NCBI RefSeq assembly: GCF_007858445.1
Contig: NZ_VIGV01000003.1
Coordinates: 186,001 to 250,000, forward strand
Direction of reading: 5' to 3'
From: Tsukamurella sputi
GTDB taxonomy: Bacteria > Actinomycetota > Actinomycetes > Mycobacteriales > Mycobacteriaceae
Length of the DNA: 64,000 nt
Shown here piece by piece: positions 16,964 through 27,183 of the stretch. The notes below the pieces were generated by a model that saw only the letters and a program-made list of their open reading frames with translations, was not told the DNA's origin and searched no databases. The translations under genes and the position numbers were made by a program. How positions within the stretch are numbered: the stretch's first letter is position 1; every line of letters starts with the position of its first letter.

Positions 16964-17854
16964 ATGGACGTCCATCGCCTGCGGATCCTTCGTGAGCTCG
17001 CCGACCGCGGCACCGTCGCCGCGACCGCGGCGGCCATGGACATGACCCCGTCGGCGGTCTCGCAGCAGCTCAAGGTGCTCGCGCGGGAGGCGGGCGTGGA
17101 CCTGCTCGAGCCCGACGGTCGGCGGGTGCGCCTCACGGACGCCGGCCTCGCGCTCGTGGTTCGCGCGGAATCGGTGCTGGGCGAACTCGATCGGGCGCGC
17201 GCGGAGATGGACCGCTATCGCTCGACCCCCGTCGGCGTGGTGCGGCTGACCCTCTTCCCGTCGGCCGCGGAGCTGCTCCTGCCCGGCGTCCTGCGACGCA
17301 CCGCCGCCGCGGGTGTGCAGGTGGCGGCCGCGGACGTCGACCTGCCCGGCACGGAGCTGCCGGCGATGCTGGCCGACGCCGACGTGGTGGTCGCGCACCG
17401 GGACGAACGCGCCGCGGCCCTGGGCGGACCGCGCATCGCCTCCCGCGTGCTCATGCGCGAACCGATCGATCTGGTGGTGCCCGTCGATCATCCGCTCGCG
17501 GCGGCCGGCCGGGTCGATGCCACCCAGCTCGCCGATCTGGACTGGATCAGCGTGCGGGACGGCTTCCCCGTCGACGACGTGCTCCGTTCCCTCGCCACTC
17601 TCACCGGCGTGCAGCCGCGGGTGGTGCAGCGGATCAACGACTTCCACACCATCCAGGCGATGGTCGCCGCCGGACTGGGAGTGGCGCTCGTGGCCCGCCA
17701 CGCGGTGACGCACCCCGGCGTGCGCGGGCTGGAGATCGTCGGTGTGCTCGCCGCCCGCATCCTCGAGGTGGCGACCCGACCCGGGGCCGAACGCCGGCCC
17801 GCTGTGGCGGCGGTTCTGCGCGCCCTCGACGAGGAGGTCGCGGCGGTGAGTTGA
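16964..17854 (+). CDS. LysR-family transcriptional regulator
   Basis: 296 residues. The N-terminal winged helix-turn-helix is clear (RILRELADRGTVAATAAAMDMTPSAVSQQLKVLAREAGVDLLEP in two stretches around residues 6-50). A linker helix and a periplasmic-binding-like effector domain (about residues 90-290) follow. The short N-terminus resembles the ArgP/CysL-like subgroup. It most likely controls the divergent EamA exporter in response to the exported metabolite. Confidence 0.92.
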   Translation: MDVHRLRILRELADRGTVAATAAAMDMTPSAVSQQLKVLAREAGVDLLEPDGRRVRLTDAGLALVVRAESVLGELDRARAEMDRYRSTPVGVVRLTLFPSAAELLLPGVLRRTAAAGVQVAAADVDLPGTELPAMLADADVVVAHRDERAAALGGPRIASRVLMREPIDLVVPVDHPLAAAGRVDATQLADLDWISVRDGFPVDDVLRSLATLTGVQPRVVQRINDFHTIQAMVAAGLGVALVARHAVTHPGVRGLEIVGVLAARILEVATRPGAERRPAVAAVLRALDEEVAAVS

Positions 17855-17875
17855 CGTCCGCGTCGAAGTCATCCC

Positions 17876-19165
17876 ATGATTTCGGGGATGCCGTCGAACC
17901 CGGAACCCTCCGCTCCGCCCGCGCTGCGGGCCGTCGGCGCTCTGACGTGCGCTGCTGCCCTGATCGTCATGGGTATCTGCCTGCGCCTGATCTTCGGCAG
18001 CTCATCGGCGGTGCTCTCGGAGATCCGCGACGCGTACGGCTTGAGCGGGGCGGAGGTCGCGCTGCTGACCACGGGCCCCGTCATCTGCCTGGGCCTGTTC
18101 TCGGCCGTGACGCCGAGGCTGGCGCGTCGGTTCACCGCGGTCGTGGTGGCGACGATCGCCGTCCTGATGGTGGCGGTGGGGAGCGCCGTGCGGATCGTTC
18201 CCACGTGGACGGTGCTGCTGTGCGGCACGATGCTCGCGGGCGCGGGGATCGCGATGGGCAACGTGCTCGGGCCGGTCCTCGTGCGGATCTTCTTCCCGCA
18301 TCGGATCGGCCTGATGACGGGGCTGTTCACGGCGATGGTGTGCGCCTCCACAGGAGTCGCCTCGGCGCTGACGGTTCCCGGCGCGACGGCGCTGGGCGGC
18401 AGCTGGCGGGGCGCGCTCGCGCTGTGGGCCGTCCCCGCCGTCGTCGCGGCCGCACTGCTGGCGACGATCACCGTGCGGTACCTCCGGTTCCGCCGGAGCG
18501 TCCCCGAGGCCGACGGTGCCGCCGAGCGCGGCGCGGCCAGGGCGGTGCTGCGCAGCCCCGTCGCGTGGGCGGTCACGGGATTCATGGGCCTGCAGTCCTT
18601 GCAGGCCTACGCGCTGATCGGATGGATCCCCACGATCTACCGCGATCGCGGGCTGTCCGCCGAAACGGCCGGTGCGATGCTCGCGATCGGCGGCCTGCTC
18701 AGCGTGGTCACCGCATTGAGCTTCCCGCAGTGGGCGGCGCGCCGGCGCGACCAGCGGATCGTCGCCGTGGCGGCGGTGGGTCTGCAGGCGATCGGGGTGT
18801 TCGGCGTGCTGGCCTTCGGTGACGGGATCGGCGCGTGGATCGCGAACGTCTTCGTCGGATTCGGGCTCGGCGCGATGATCTCGCTGGCGGTGACGATGAT
18901 GAATCTGCGCGTCGCCACCACCGCGCAGGCCGTCTCGCTCTCCGCGATGTCGCAGACGGTGGGCTACCTGCTCGCCGCGTGGGGGCCGATGCTGATGGGT
19001 GTGCTGCACGGCGTGCGCGGCACCTGGACGATCCCGCTGATCTCCCTGCTGGTGCTGCTGATGCCGCTACTGCTGTGCGGGCTCGTCGCCGGAGGGGACA
19101 GGACCGTCGGTGCGCGGGGCGGGGTGTCCCGCGACGGTGTGCAGCCCGGCGGGCAGGAAGCGTAG
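17876..19165 (+). CDS. MFS transporter, CynX/NimT-like
   Basis: 429 residues with about twelve membrane segments. The loop between segments 2 and 3 carries a degenerate MFS motif (TPRLARRF), and RVPG/VPGATAL-like motifs lie in segment 5. It resembles cyanate/2-nitroimidazole-type MFS proteins, which are poorly characterised. The ATG at 17876 or the one at 17888 may be used. It starts 21 bp after the LysR gene. Its last 99 bases overlap, antisense, the 3' end of the TetR gene. Confidence 0.87.
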   Translation: MISGMPSNPEPSAPPALRAVGALTCAAALIVMGICLRLIFGSSSAVLSEIRDAYGLSGAEVALLTTGPVICLGLFSAVTPRLARRFTAVVVATIAVLMVAVGSAVRIVPTWTVLLCGTMLAGAGIAMGNVLGPVLVRIFFPHRIGLMTGLFTAMVCASTGVASALTVPGATALGGSWRGALALWAVPAVVAAALLATITVRYLRFRRSVPEADGAAERGAARAVLRSPVAWAVTGFMGLQSLQAYALIGWIPTIYRDRGLSAETAGAMLAIGGLLSVVTALSFPQWAARRRDQRIVAVAAVGLQAIGVFGVLAFGDGIGAWIANVFVGFGLGAMISLAVTMMNLRVATTAQAVSLSAMSQTVGYLLAAWGPMLMGVLHGVRGTWTIPLISLLVLLMPLLLCGLVAGGDRTVGARGGVSRDGVQPGGQEA

Positions 19166-19705
19166 GAGCAGCTCCCGTGCCGCGGCGGAGTCGCCGTCGA
19201 CCAGGTGGGTGAGCTGCACGCCCTCGTACAGCGCCACCGCGAATCGGGCCAGCGCCGCGGCATCCGGGGCGGGGACGAAGCGGGAGAGCGCTGCGGACAG
19301 CCGATCCCGGATCGCTCCGTCGCGCTCGGTCAGGCGTGCGGCGGCGACGGCGTCGCGCGCGGCGAAGATGGTGAACTCGGTGGAGAGCAGGCCCCACCGA
19401 CGCTCCTCGGGGTCGTCGGGTGCGGCCGCCCGGGCGGCGCCGGCGATGGCGTCCTCGAGGGAGTCCGCGGCGTCGATCACCGCCGCCACCCGCCCGATCT
19501 GCCGCTCCGTGTGCCGGTCGAACAGGGCGAGGAACAGGGCCTCCTTGCCTGAGAAGTTCGAGTAGAAGGCGCCGCGGGAGAGCTCGGCGCGGCGGCAGAT
19601 CTCGTCCATCGACGCGGCGTGATAGCCCCGCTCGGCGAAGACGTCCAGGCCCGCGTCGAGGAAGCGCTCGACACTGCGTGCACGCGTCTGTTCGCCCTTC
19701 GCCAC
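19067..19705 (-). CDS. TetR-family transcriptional repressor
   Basis: 212 residues. The helix-turn-helix is around residues 25-50 (MDEICRRAELSRGAFYSNFSGKEALFLALF). The C-terminal ligand domain is followed by a Pro-rich tail. It is divergent from the flavin dehydrogenase/SDR operon, so it most likely represses that operon through the 94-bp intergenic region. Confidence 0.9.
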   Translation of the reverse strand: MAKGEQTRARSVERFLDAGLDVFAERGYHAASMDEICRRAELSRGAFYSNFSGKEALFLALFDRHTERQIGRVAAVIDAADSLEDAIAGAARAAAPDDPEERRWGLLSTEFTIFAARDAVAAARLTERDGAIRDRLSAALSRFVPAPDAAALARFAVALYEGVQLTHLVDGDSAAARELLLRFLPAGLHTVAGHPAPRTDGPVPSGDEPAQQ

Positions 19706-19799
19706 GGCCCCTCCGTTTCGTTGACGCCCGGTGTGATGCGTGCCATGCTATCGATAAGTAGAACGCCGAGTCTAGTTATGAATGGGAGAGAGGCGGGCC
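19706..19799. promoter_or_regulatory. Divergent promoter between TetR and flavin dehydrogenase
   Basis: This AT-richer 94-bp region contains GCTATCGATAAGTAG (about 19747-19761) and TCTAGTTATGAATG, with GGGAGAGAGGCGG as the forward ribosome-binding site. ATCGAT at 19750-19755 is the centre of a weak palindrome that could be the TetR operator. Confidence 0.4.
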
Positions 19800-21515
19800 A
19801 TGGCCGAGGAGATGTCGACGGGACTGGACGGCTTCGCGCCCGATGCGATCGTGGTGGGAGCGGGTCTCGCGGGCCTCGTCGCCGCGTACGAGCTCTCGCG
19901 GGCGGGGCGCCGGGTCCTGATCGTCGACCAGGAGAACCGCAACAACCTCGGTGGCCAGGCCTTCTGGAGCCTGGGCGGACTGTTCCTCGTGGACTCGCCG
20001 GAGCAGCGCCGCCTCGGGATCAAGGACTCCTTCGAGCTGGCGTGGCAGGACTGGACCGGTTCGGCGGGCTTCGACCGTGAGGACGAGGATCACTGGCCTC
20101 GCCAGTGGGCCCGCGCCTACGTCGAGTTCGCGACGCACCGCAAGCGCGACTACCTGCGTCGCCTCGGCCTCGGCTTCACCCCCGTCGTGGGTTGGGCCGA
20201 ACGGGGCGGCGGCGCGGCCGACGGCCATGGCAATTCGGTGCCCCGCTTCCACCTCACCTGGGGCACCGGGCCCGAGGTGGTGCGCGTCTTCCGTGAGCCG
20301 GTCGAACGTGCCGAGGCGCAGGGCCTGGTGTGCTTCGCTTTCCGGCGCCGCGTGGACGAGCTGGTCACCGGCGACGACGGAGCGATCGTGGGCGTGCGCG
20401 GCGCGGTCCTGGAGCCCACGGACCTCGAGCGCGGCGTCGCCAGCAGTCGGGAGACGATCGGGGAGTTCGAGTTCCGCGCGCCGACGGTGCTCGTGACCTC
20501 CGGCGGCATCGGCCACAACTTCGAGCTCATGCGCACCTACTGGCCCACCGAGCGGCTCGGCCCGTTCCCGAAGCACATGATCGCGGGCGTCCCCGCCCAC
20601 GTCGATGGCCGTATGCTCGCGATCGCCGAGGCCGCGGGCGCGAACATCGTCAACCGGGACCGGGTCTGGGCCTACACCGAGGGGATCCACAACTGGGACC
20701 CGATCTGGCCCGATCACGCGATCCGCATCATTCCGGGGCCGTCCTCGCTGTGGTTCGACGCGAACGGCAACCGCTTCGCGGCGCCGAACTTCCCCGGCTT
20801 CGACACGAACGCGACGATGAAGGCGATCCTCGAGACCGGCTACGACTACTCGTGGTTCGTGCTCACCGAGACGATCATCGAGAAGGAGTTCGCGCTCTCC
20901 GGTTCGGAGCAGAACCCGGACATCACCGAGAAGGACCTGAAACTCGCTCTCGGCCGGGTGAAGTCGAAGGGGGCGCCGGGCCCCGTCGAGGCCTTCAAAC
21001 AGCACGGCGAGGACTTCGTCGTGGCCGACACGCTGGAGGACCTGGTCGCCGGCATGAACGCCATCGGCCGCGGCGGGCAGGTCGATCTCGATCGCCTGCG
21101 CTCGCAGATCGAGGCGCGGGACCGCGAGACGACCAATTCCTTCAGCAAGGACGCGCAGCTGCAGGCGATGCACAACGCGCGGAACTACCTGGGCGACAAG
21201 GTGGTGCGCGTGGCCAAACCGCATCGTATCCTCGACCCCGCGCACGGCCCGCTCATCGCGGTGCGCCTGAACATCCTCTCGCGCAAGACGCTGGGCGGGC
21301 TCGAGACCGATCTCTCCGCGCGCGTCCTCGGGGCCGACGGTGCGCCCGTCCCCGGCTTGTACGCGGCCGGCGAGGTGGCCGGGTTCGGCGGGGGCGGCGT
21401 GCACGGCTACAACGCCCTGGAGGGCACGTTCCTCGGCGGATGCATATTCTCGGGAATGACGGCGGGCCGCGCTGCGGCGGCCGCCACCGGCGGAGACAAG
21501 GGAGTGCGGGCGTGA
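19800..21515 (+). CDS. FAD-binding dehydrogenase (KstD/fumarate-reductase-like)
   Basis: 571 residues from the ATG at 19800 behind GGGAGAGAGG. The N-terminal FAD-binding motif is VVGAGLAGLVAAYELS, and the C-terminal FAD motif GLYAAGEVAGFGGGGVHGYNALEG is intact. It belongs to the FAD-binding dehydrogenase group that includes 3-ketosteroid dehydrogenases and Rv0785-like proteins. The substrate is probably a ketone or steroid-like compound, but this is not shown. It overlaps the SDR gene by 4 bp, so the two enzymes probably act on the same molecule under TetR control. Confidence 0.87.
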   Translation: MAEEMSTGLDGFAPDAIVVGAGLAGLVAAYELSRAGRRVLIVDQENRNNLGGQAFWSLGGLFLVDSPEQRRLGIKDSFELAWQDWTGSAGFDREDEDHWPRQWARAYVEFATHRKRDYLRRLGLGFTPVVGWAERGGGAADGHGNSVPRFHLTWGTGPEVVRVFREPVERAEAQGLVCFAFRRRVDELVTGDDGAIVGVRGAVLEPTDLERGVASSRETIGEFEFRAPTVLVTSGGIGHNFELMRTYWPTERLGPFPKHMIAGVPAHVDGRMLAIAEAAGANIVNRDRVWAYTEGIHNWDPIWPDHAIRIIPGPSSLWFDANGNRFAAPNFPGFDTNATMKAILETGYDYSWFVLTETIIEKEFALSGSEQNPDITEKDLKLALGRVKSKGAPGPVEAFKQHGEDFVVADTLEDLVAGMNAIGRGGQVDLDRLRSQIEARDRETTNSFSKDAQLQAMHNARNYLGDKVVRVAKPHRILDPAHGPLIAVRLNILSRKTLGGLETDLSARVLGADGAPVPGLYAAGEVAGFGGGGVHGYNALEGTFLGGCIFSGMTAGRAAAAATGGDKGVRA

Positions 21516-22318
21516 GCGGACGGACGGCATTGGTGACCGGGGCGACCTCGGGCATCGGCTACGAGACGGCGAAGCTACTGGTGCAGAAGGGCTACCGGGT
21601 CCTCGGTACCAGCCGCGATCCGGAGAAGATCGCCGCCGACAAGCGGATCCCCGGCGTGGAGTACCTCGCGCTGGACCTCGCCGACCGCGACTCCGTCGCC
21701 GCGTGCGCGACCGCGGCCGGTGCTGTCGACGTCGTCGTGAACAACGCGGGCGAGAGCCAGTCCGGGCCGCTCGAGGAGCTGCCCGCAGAGGCGGTCGACC
21801 GACTCTTCCAGACCAACGTCTTCGGTGCGGTGCAGCTCACCCAGCGGTTGCTTCCGGCGATGCGCGAGCGCCGCTACGGCCGTGTGATCATGGTCGGTTC
21901 GATGCTCGCGAGTTTCCCCCTCGCCTACCGCGGTTCGTACGTCGCGGCGAAGGCCGCGCTCAAGGGCTTCGCCGCCGCGGCCCGGCAGGAGCTCTCGCCC
22001 TTCGGGGTGTGGGTGTCCACGGTGGAGCCCGGCTCGATCGCCACCGGTATCGGCGAGCGGCGCACCAAGTACGTGGCCGATGATTCGGTGTACCGCAAGG
22101 ATTTCGACACGATGATCGACAACCTCGACGCGAACGAGCGGGCGGGTATCACTCCGGCTCGGGTCGCGGAGATCATCGTGAAGGCGATCGAAGCCGATAA
22201 GCCGCGCGAGTTCTACGCGGTGGGGAGCAACGCGCCGCTGGTCTTCCTGCTCAAGCGGCTCGTCCCGGTGGAGGTGGTCTCGTCGATCGTCGCGCGAAGG
22301 CACGGCCTCAAGCGGTAG
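21512..22318 (+). CDS. Short-chain dehydrogenase/reductase
   Basis: 268 residues from a GTG that overlaps the stop of the dehydrogenase (GTGA). The NAD(P)-binding motif is TGATSGIG, followed by DVVVNNAGE. The catalytic residues are Ser in MVGSMLA and YVAAK. The TSRD after the second strand favours NADP. It is a classical SDR, substrate unknown, probably in one pathway with the preceding flavoprotein. The last 11 bases overlap the convergent MocR gene. Confidence 0.92.
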   Translation: MSGRTALVTGATSGIGYETAKLLVQKGYRVLGTSRDPEKIAADKRIPGVEYLALDLADRDSVAACATAAGAVDVVVNNAGESQSGPLEELPAEAVDRLFQTNVFGAVQLTQRLLPAMRERRYGRVIMVGSMLASFPLAYRGSYVAAKAALKGFAAAARQELSPFGVWVSTVEPGSIATGIGERRTKYVADDSVYRKDFDTMIDNLDANERAGITPARVAEIIVKAIEADKPREFYAVGSNAPLVFLLKRLVPVEVVSSIVARRHGLKR

Positions 22319-23735
22319 GCCGCCACCCCGTCCGGGTGATCGCCTCCTGCAGGATCGCCGCGGCCTCGGGGAAGCGTTCGGGCTGCGGTCCGGCGTAGGC
22401 CAGTCGAAGGTGATTGCCGGTCGGCTCGGCCGGGAACCACTCGTCGCCGGGGCCGACGACGAGGCCGTCGCGGCGGCACCTGTCGACCACCGCTCCGAGG
22501 TCGATCTCGGCGGGCAGGCGTGCCCACAGGGCGAGACCGCCGCGGGGGACGGCGTCCACGGCGACCGCCGGCGCGTGGTCGTGGAGGGAGTGCAGCAGCA
22601 GGTCCCGGCGCTCGCCGAGGTCGCGTCCGAGCCGTCGTAGGTGGGTACTCCACGCCGGGGTGGTGACAACTTCGAGGGCGACCGCCTGCAGCACGCCGCT
22701 CACGTACATCGCGTCGGCCTGGGTATCGGCGAGGATCCGGTCGCGCGCCGGCCCCCGCGCGATCACCGCCGCGACCCGCACCGCCGGGGCGACGCTCTTG
22801 CTGAGCGAGCGGATGTACACCACGTGCCCCGCGTCATCGCGCGCCGCGAGGGGAACGGGCGCAGCGTCGATACCGAAGTCGCGGGCGTAGTCGTCCTCGA
22901 TGAGGAAGGCGCCGGCGGTGCGGACGGCGTCCAGGACGGCCTCCGCGCGCTCCGTGTCCCACACGGCCCCCGTCGGGCTCGCGAAGGCGGGCTGGGCGTA
23001 GAAGGCCCGGGCTCCGGTCTCGGCGAGGACCCTGCGGACGACGTCCGGGTCGGGGCCCGACGGTCCGCTCGGCACCGGCACCACGTCGACCCCCGCCTGC
23101 TCCGCGGCCAGGATGGCTCCCCAGTACGTGGGGGACTCCATGACGAGCGGCCGGCCCGCGCCGACCAGTGCTCGGAAGGTCGTGAGGAGCGCCCCCTGGC
23201 TGCCGGGGGTCACCACGACGTCACGGGTACCCACGGGGCCGACGCCCGCGGACGTGAGTGCGGCCAGTTCGGCGGCGAACCACGACCGCAATTCGGGGAT
23301 TCCTGCGACGGGCGGCCTGCCCAGTAGTGCCTCGCTCCGGGCGGCCCGTGCCAGCGCCGGACGCACGAGCCGTTCGGGTAGCAGTTCGCGCGCGGGGTAG
23401 CCGGAGTGCAGGCCGATGGCGTCGCCGTCCGACGGCTGCAGCGAGGTGGGCGAGGCGGGGTTGCGCCGGCCCACCGCTCCGAGGGCCGCGGTCTGCCAGC
23501 CGAGGTCGACGGGACGCGCCGCGCGCTCGACCCGCACGAAAGTGCCTATACCCGGACGAGTTTCGATCTCGCCGAGCGCGGTCAGTGAGCGCAGGGCCTG
23601 CTGCACCGTGACAGGGCTCACCCGGTGCTCGGCGACGAGGGCTCGCGTCGAGGGCAGCTTCGCGCCTGGGGGCGCCGCGGCGATCCACGCCCGCAGCGCT
23701 GTCGTCAGACGCGCTCCACTGCTATCGTTGGACAT
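22308..23735 (-). CDS. MocR/PdxR-type regulator (GntR helix-turn-helix fused to aminotransferase)
   Basis: 475 residues. A GntR winged helix (about residues 8-70, with PPGAKLPSTRALVAEHRVSPVTVQQAL in two stretches) is joined to a fold-type I aminotransferase domain. The PLP lysine is in IRSLSKSVAPAVRV, and the conserved DDYARDFG and YAQPAFASPTG motifs are present. Proteins of this type sense PLP or an amino acid. It is divergent from an EamA exporter, and the two ATG start codons share the palindrome CATG at 23733-23736, so it probably regulates that exporter. Confidence 0.93.
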   Translation of the reverse strand: MSNDSSGARLTTALRAWIAAAPPGAKLPSTRALVAEHRVSPVTVQQALRSLTALGEIETRPGIGTFVRVERAARPVDLGWQTAALGAVGRRNPASPTSLQPSDGDAIGLHSGYPARELLPERLVRPALARAARSEALLGRPPVAGIPELRSWFAAELAALTSAGVGPVGTRDVVVTPGSQGALLTTFRALVGAGRPLVMESPTYWGAILAAEQAGVDVVPVPSGPSGPDPDVVRRVLAETGARAFYAQPAFASPTGAVWDTERAEAVLDAVRTAGAFLIEDDYARDFGIDAAPVPLAARDDAGHVVYIRSLSKSVAPAVRVAAVIARGPARDRILADTQADAMYVSGVLQAVALEVVTTPAWSTHLRRLGRDLGERRDLLLHSLHDHAPAVAVDAVPRGGLALWARLPAEIDLGAVVDRCRRDGLVVGPGDEWFPAEPTGNHLRLAYAGPQPERFPEAAAILQEAITRTGWRPTA

Positions 23736-23751
23736 GAGTCAACATGATAGC
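23721..23751. promoter_or_regulatory. Inverted-repeat operator centred on the overlapping start codons
   Basis: GCTATC (23721-23726) and GATAGC (23746-23751) flank an inner imperfect repeat GTTGGAC/GTCAAC centred on CATG. The site covers both start codons of two divergent genes. A MocR dimer bound here would block both, but no binding data can be inferred from the sequence alone. Confidence 0.5.
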
Positions 23752-24660
23752 GCTACTGTAGTTGAAACGCCGGTGATACCGAGGCCGTACCGCGGGCGCG
23801 CCGGTCTGCTGTGGGGGCTGCTCGGTGTACTGGCCTTTTCGTTCACCGTGCCCTTCACGCGCGTCGCCATCGCCGACGGTGGCCTCCCGCCGCTGTTCGT
23901 CGGCGCGGGGCGGGCGGTGATCGCTGCGGCGCTCGCGGGGCTCGCCCTCGTCGTGACGCGGCAGGCGCTCCCGCGGGGTAGGCAGTGGCTGCGGGTGTGC
24001 GTCGTCGCGCTCGGCGTGGTGGTCGGCTTCCCTGTCCTGACCTCGTTCGCGCTGACCACCTCGTCGGCCTCGCACGGCACCGTGGTGATCGCGCTCCTAC
24101 CCGCGGCGACCGCCGTGGCGGCGGTGGTGCGAACAGGGGAGCGGCCGCGCGGGGCCTTCTGGGGCGCCGTGGCGGTGGGCGCGGTGTGCGCCGTCGCCTT
24201 CGCCGTGCTGCAGGGCGGTGGCATCGGGGCTCTGCACCCGTCCGATCTGTTGCTGTTCGGCGCGGTGCTCGCCGCGGCCATCGGGTACGCGGAGGGCGGC
24301 TTGCTCTCCCGGGAACTCGGTGCTTGGCAGACGATCTCGTGGGCCCTGGTGGTGGCGGCGCCGGTGATGGCGGCACTCACGGTCTTCAGCGCACGGGGCG
24401 GCGTCAGCGGCACGACGTCGGGCTGGTGGGCCTTCGCCTACCTCGGAGTGGTGAGCATGTTCCTGGGATTCTTCGCCTGGTACCGCGGGCTGGCGATCGG
24501 ACCGATGACGACGGTCAGCCAGGTCCAACTCGTCCAACCCGTCTTCGGGATCACCTGGGCGGCGCTGCTTCTCGGCGAGTCGATCGGCTGGTCGACGGTG
24601 CTCGGCGGCCTCGCCGTCATCGCCGCCGCGACTGCCGCCGTGCGCACCCGAACCCGCTGA
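23734..24660 (+). CDS. EamA/DMT-family exporter under MocR control
   Basis: 308 residues from the ATG at 23734; a GTG at 23773 is an alternative. It has about ten membrane segments in two EamA repeats, starting GLLWGLLGVLAFSFTVPFTRVAI. It resembles amino-acid or metabolite exporters paired with MocR-type regulators. There is no room for a ribosome-binding site outside the neighbouring gene, so translation is either leaderless or starts at 23773. A long hairpin terminator follows its stop. Confidence 0.87.
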   Translation: MSQHDSATVVETPVIPRPYRGRAGLLWGLLGVLAFSFTVPFTRVAIADGGLPPLFVGAGRAVIAAALAGLALVVTRQALPRGRQWLRVCVVALGVVVGFPVLTSFALTTSSASHGTVVIALLPAATAVAAVVRTGERPRGAFWGAVAVGAVCAVAFAVLQGGGIGALHPSDLLLFGAVLAAAIGYAEGGLLSRELGAWQTISWALVVAAPVMAALTVFSARGGVSGTTSGWWAFAYLGVVSMFLGFFAWYRGLAIGPMTTVSQVQLVQPVFGITWAALLLGESIGWSTVLGGLAVIAAATAAVRTRTR

Positions 24661-24691
24661 TCCCCTGCCTGAACGGAGGCAGAAGTGGAAA

Positions 24692-24730
24692 TGACGAGTG
24701 GGTGTGGCGCAGCGCCACACCCACTCGTCA
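24692..24730. terminator. Perfect 18-bp-stem hairpin between convergent genes
   Basis: TGACGAGTGGGTGTGGCG (24692-24709) pairs perfectly with CGCCACACCCACTCGTCA (24713-24730) around a CAG loop. It lies between the EamA exporter and the convergent leuA gene, so it can end transcription from both sides. It has no U tract, which is usual for such hairpins in GC-rich actinobacteria. Confidence 0.75.
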
Positions 24731-24742
24731 CGATCCGAGGTT

Positions 24743-27183
<2,441 letters not shown>

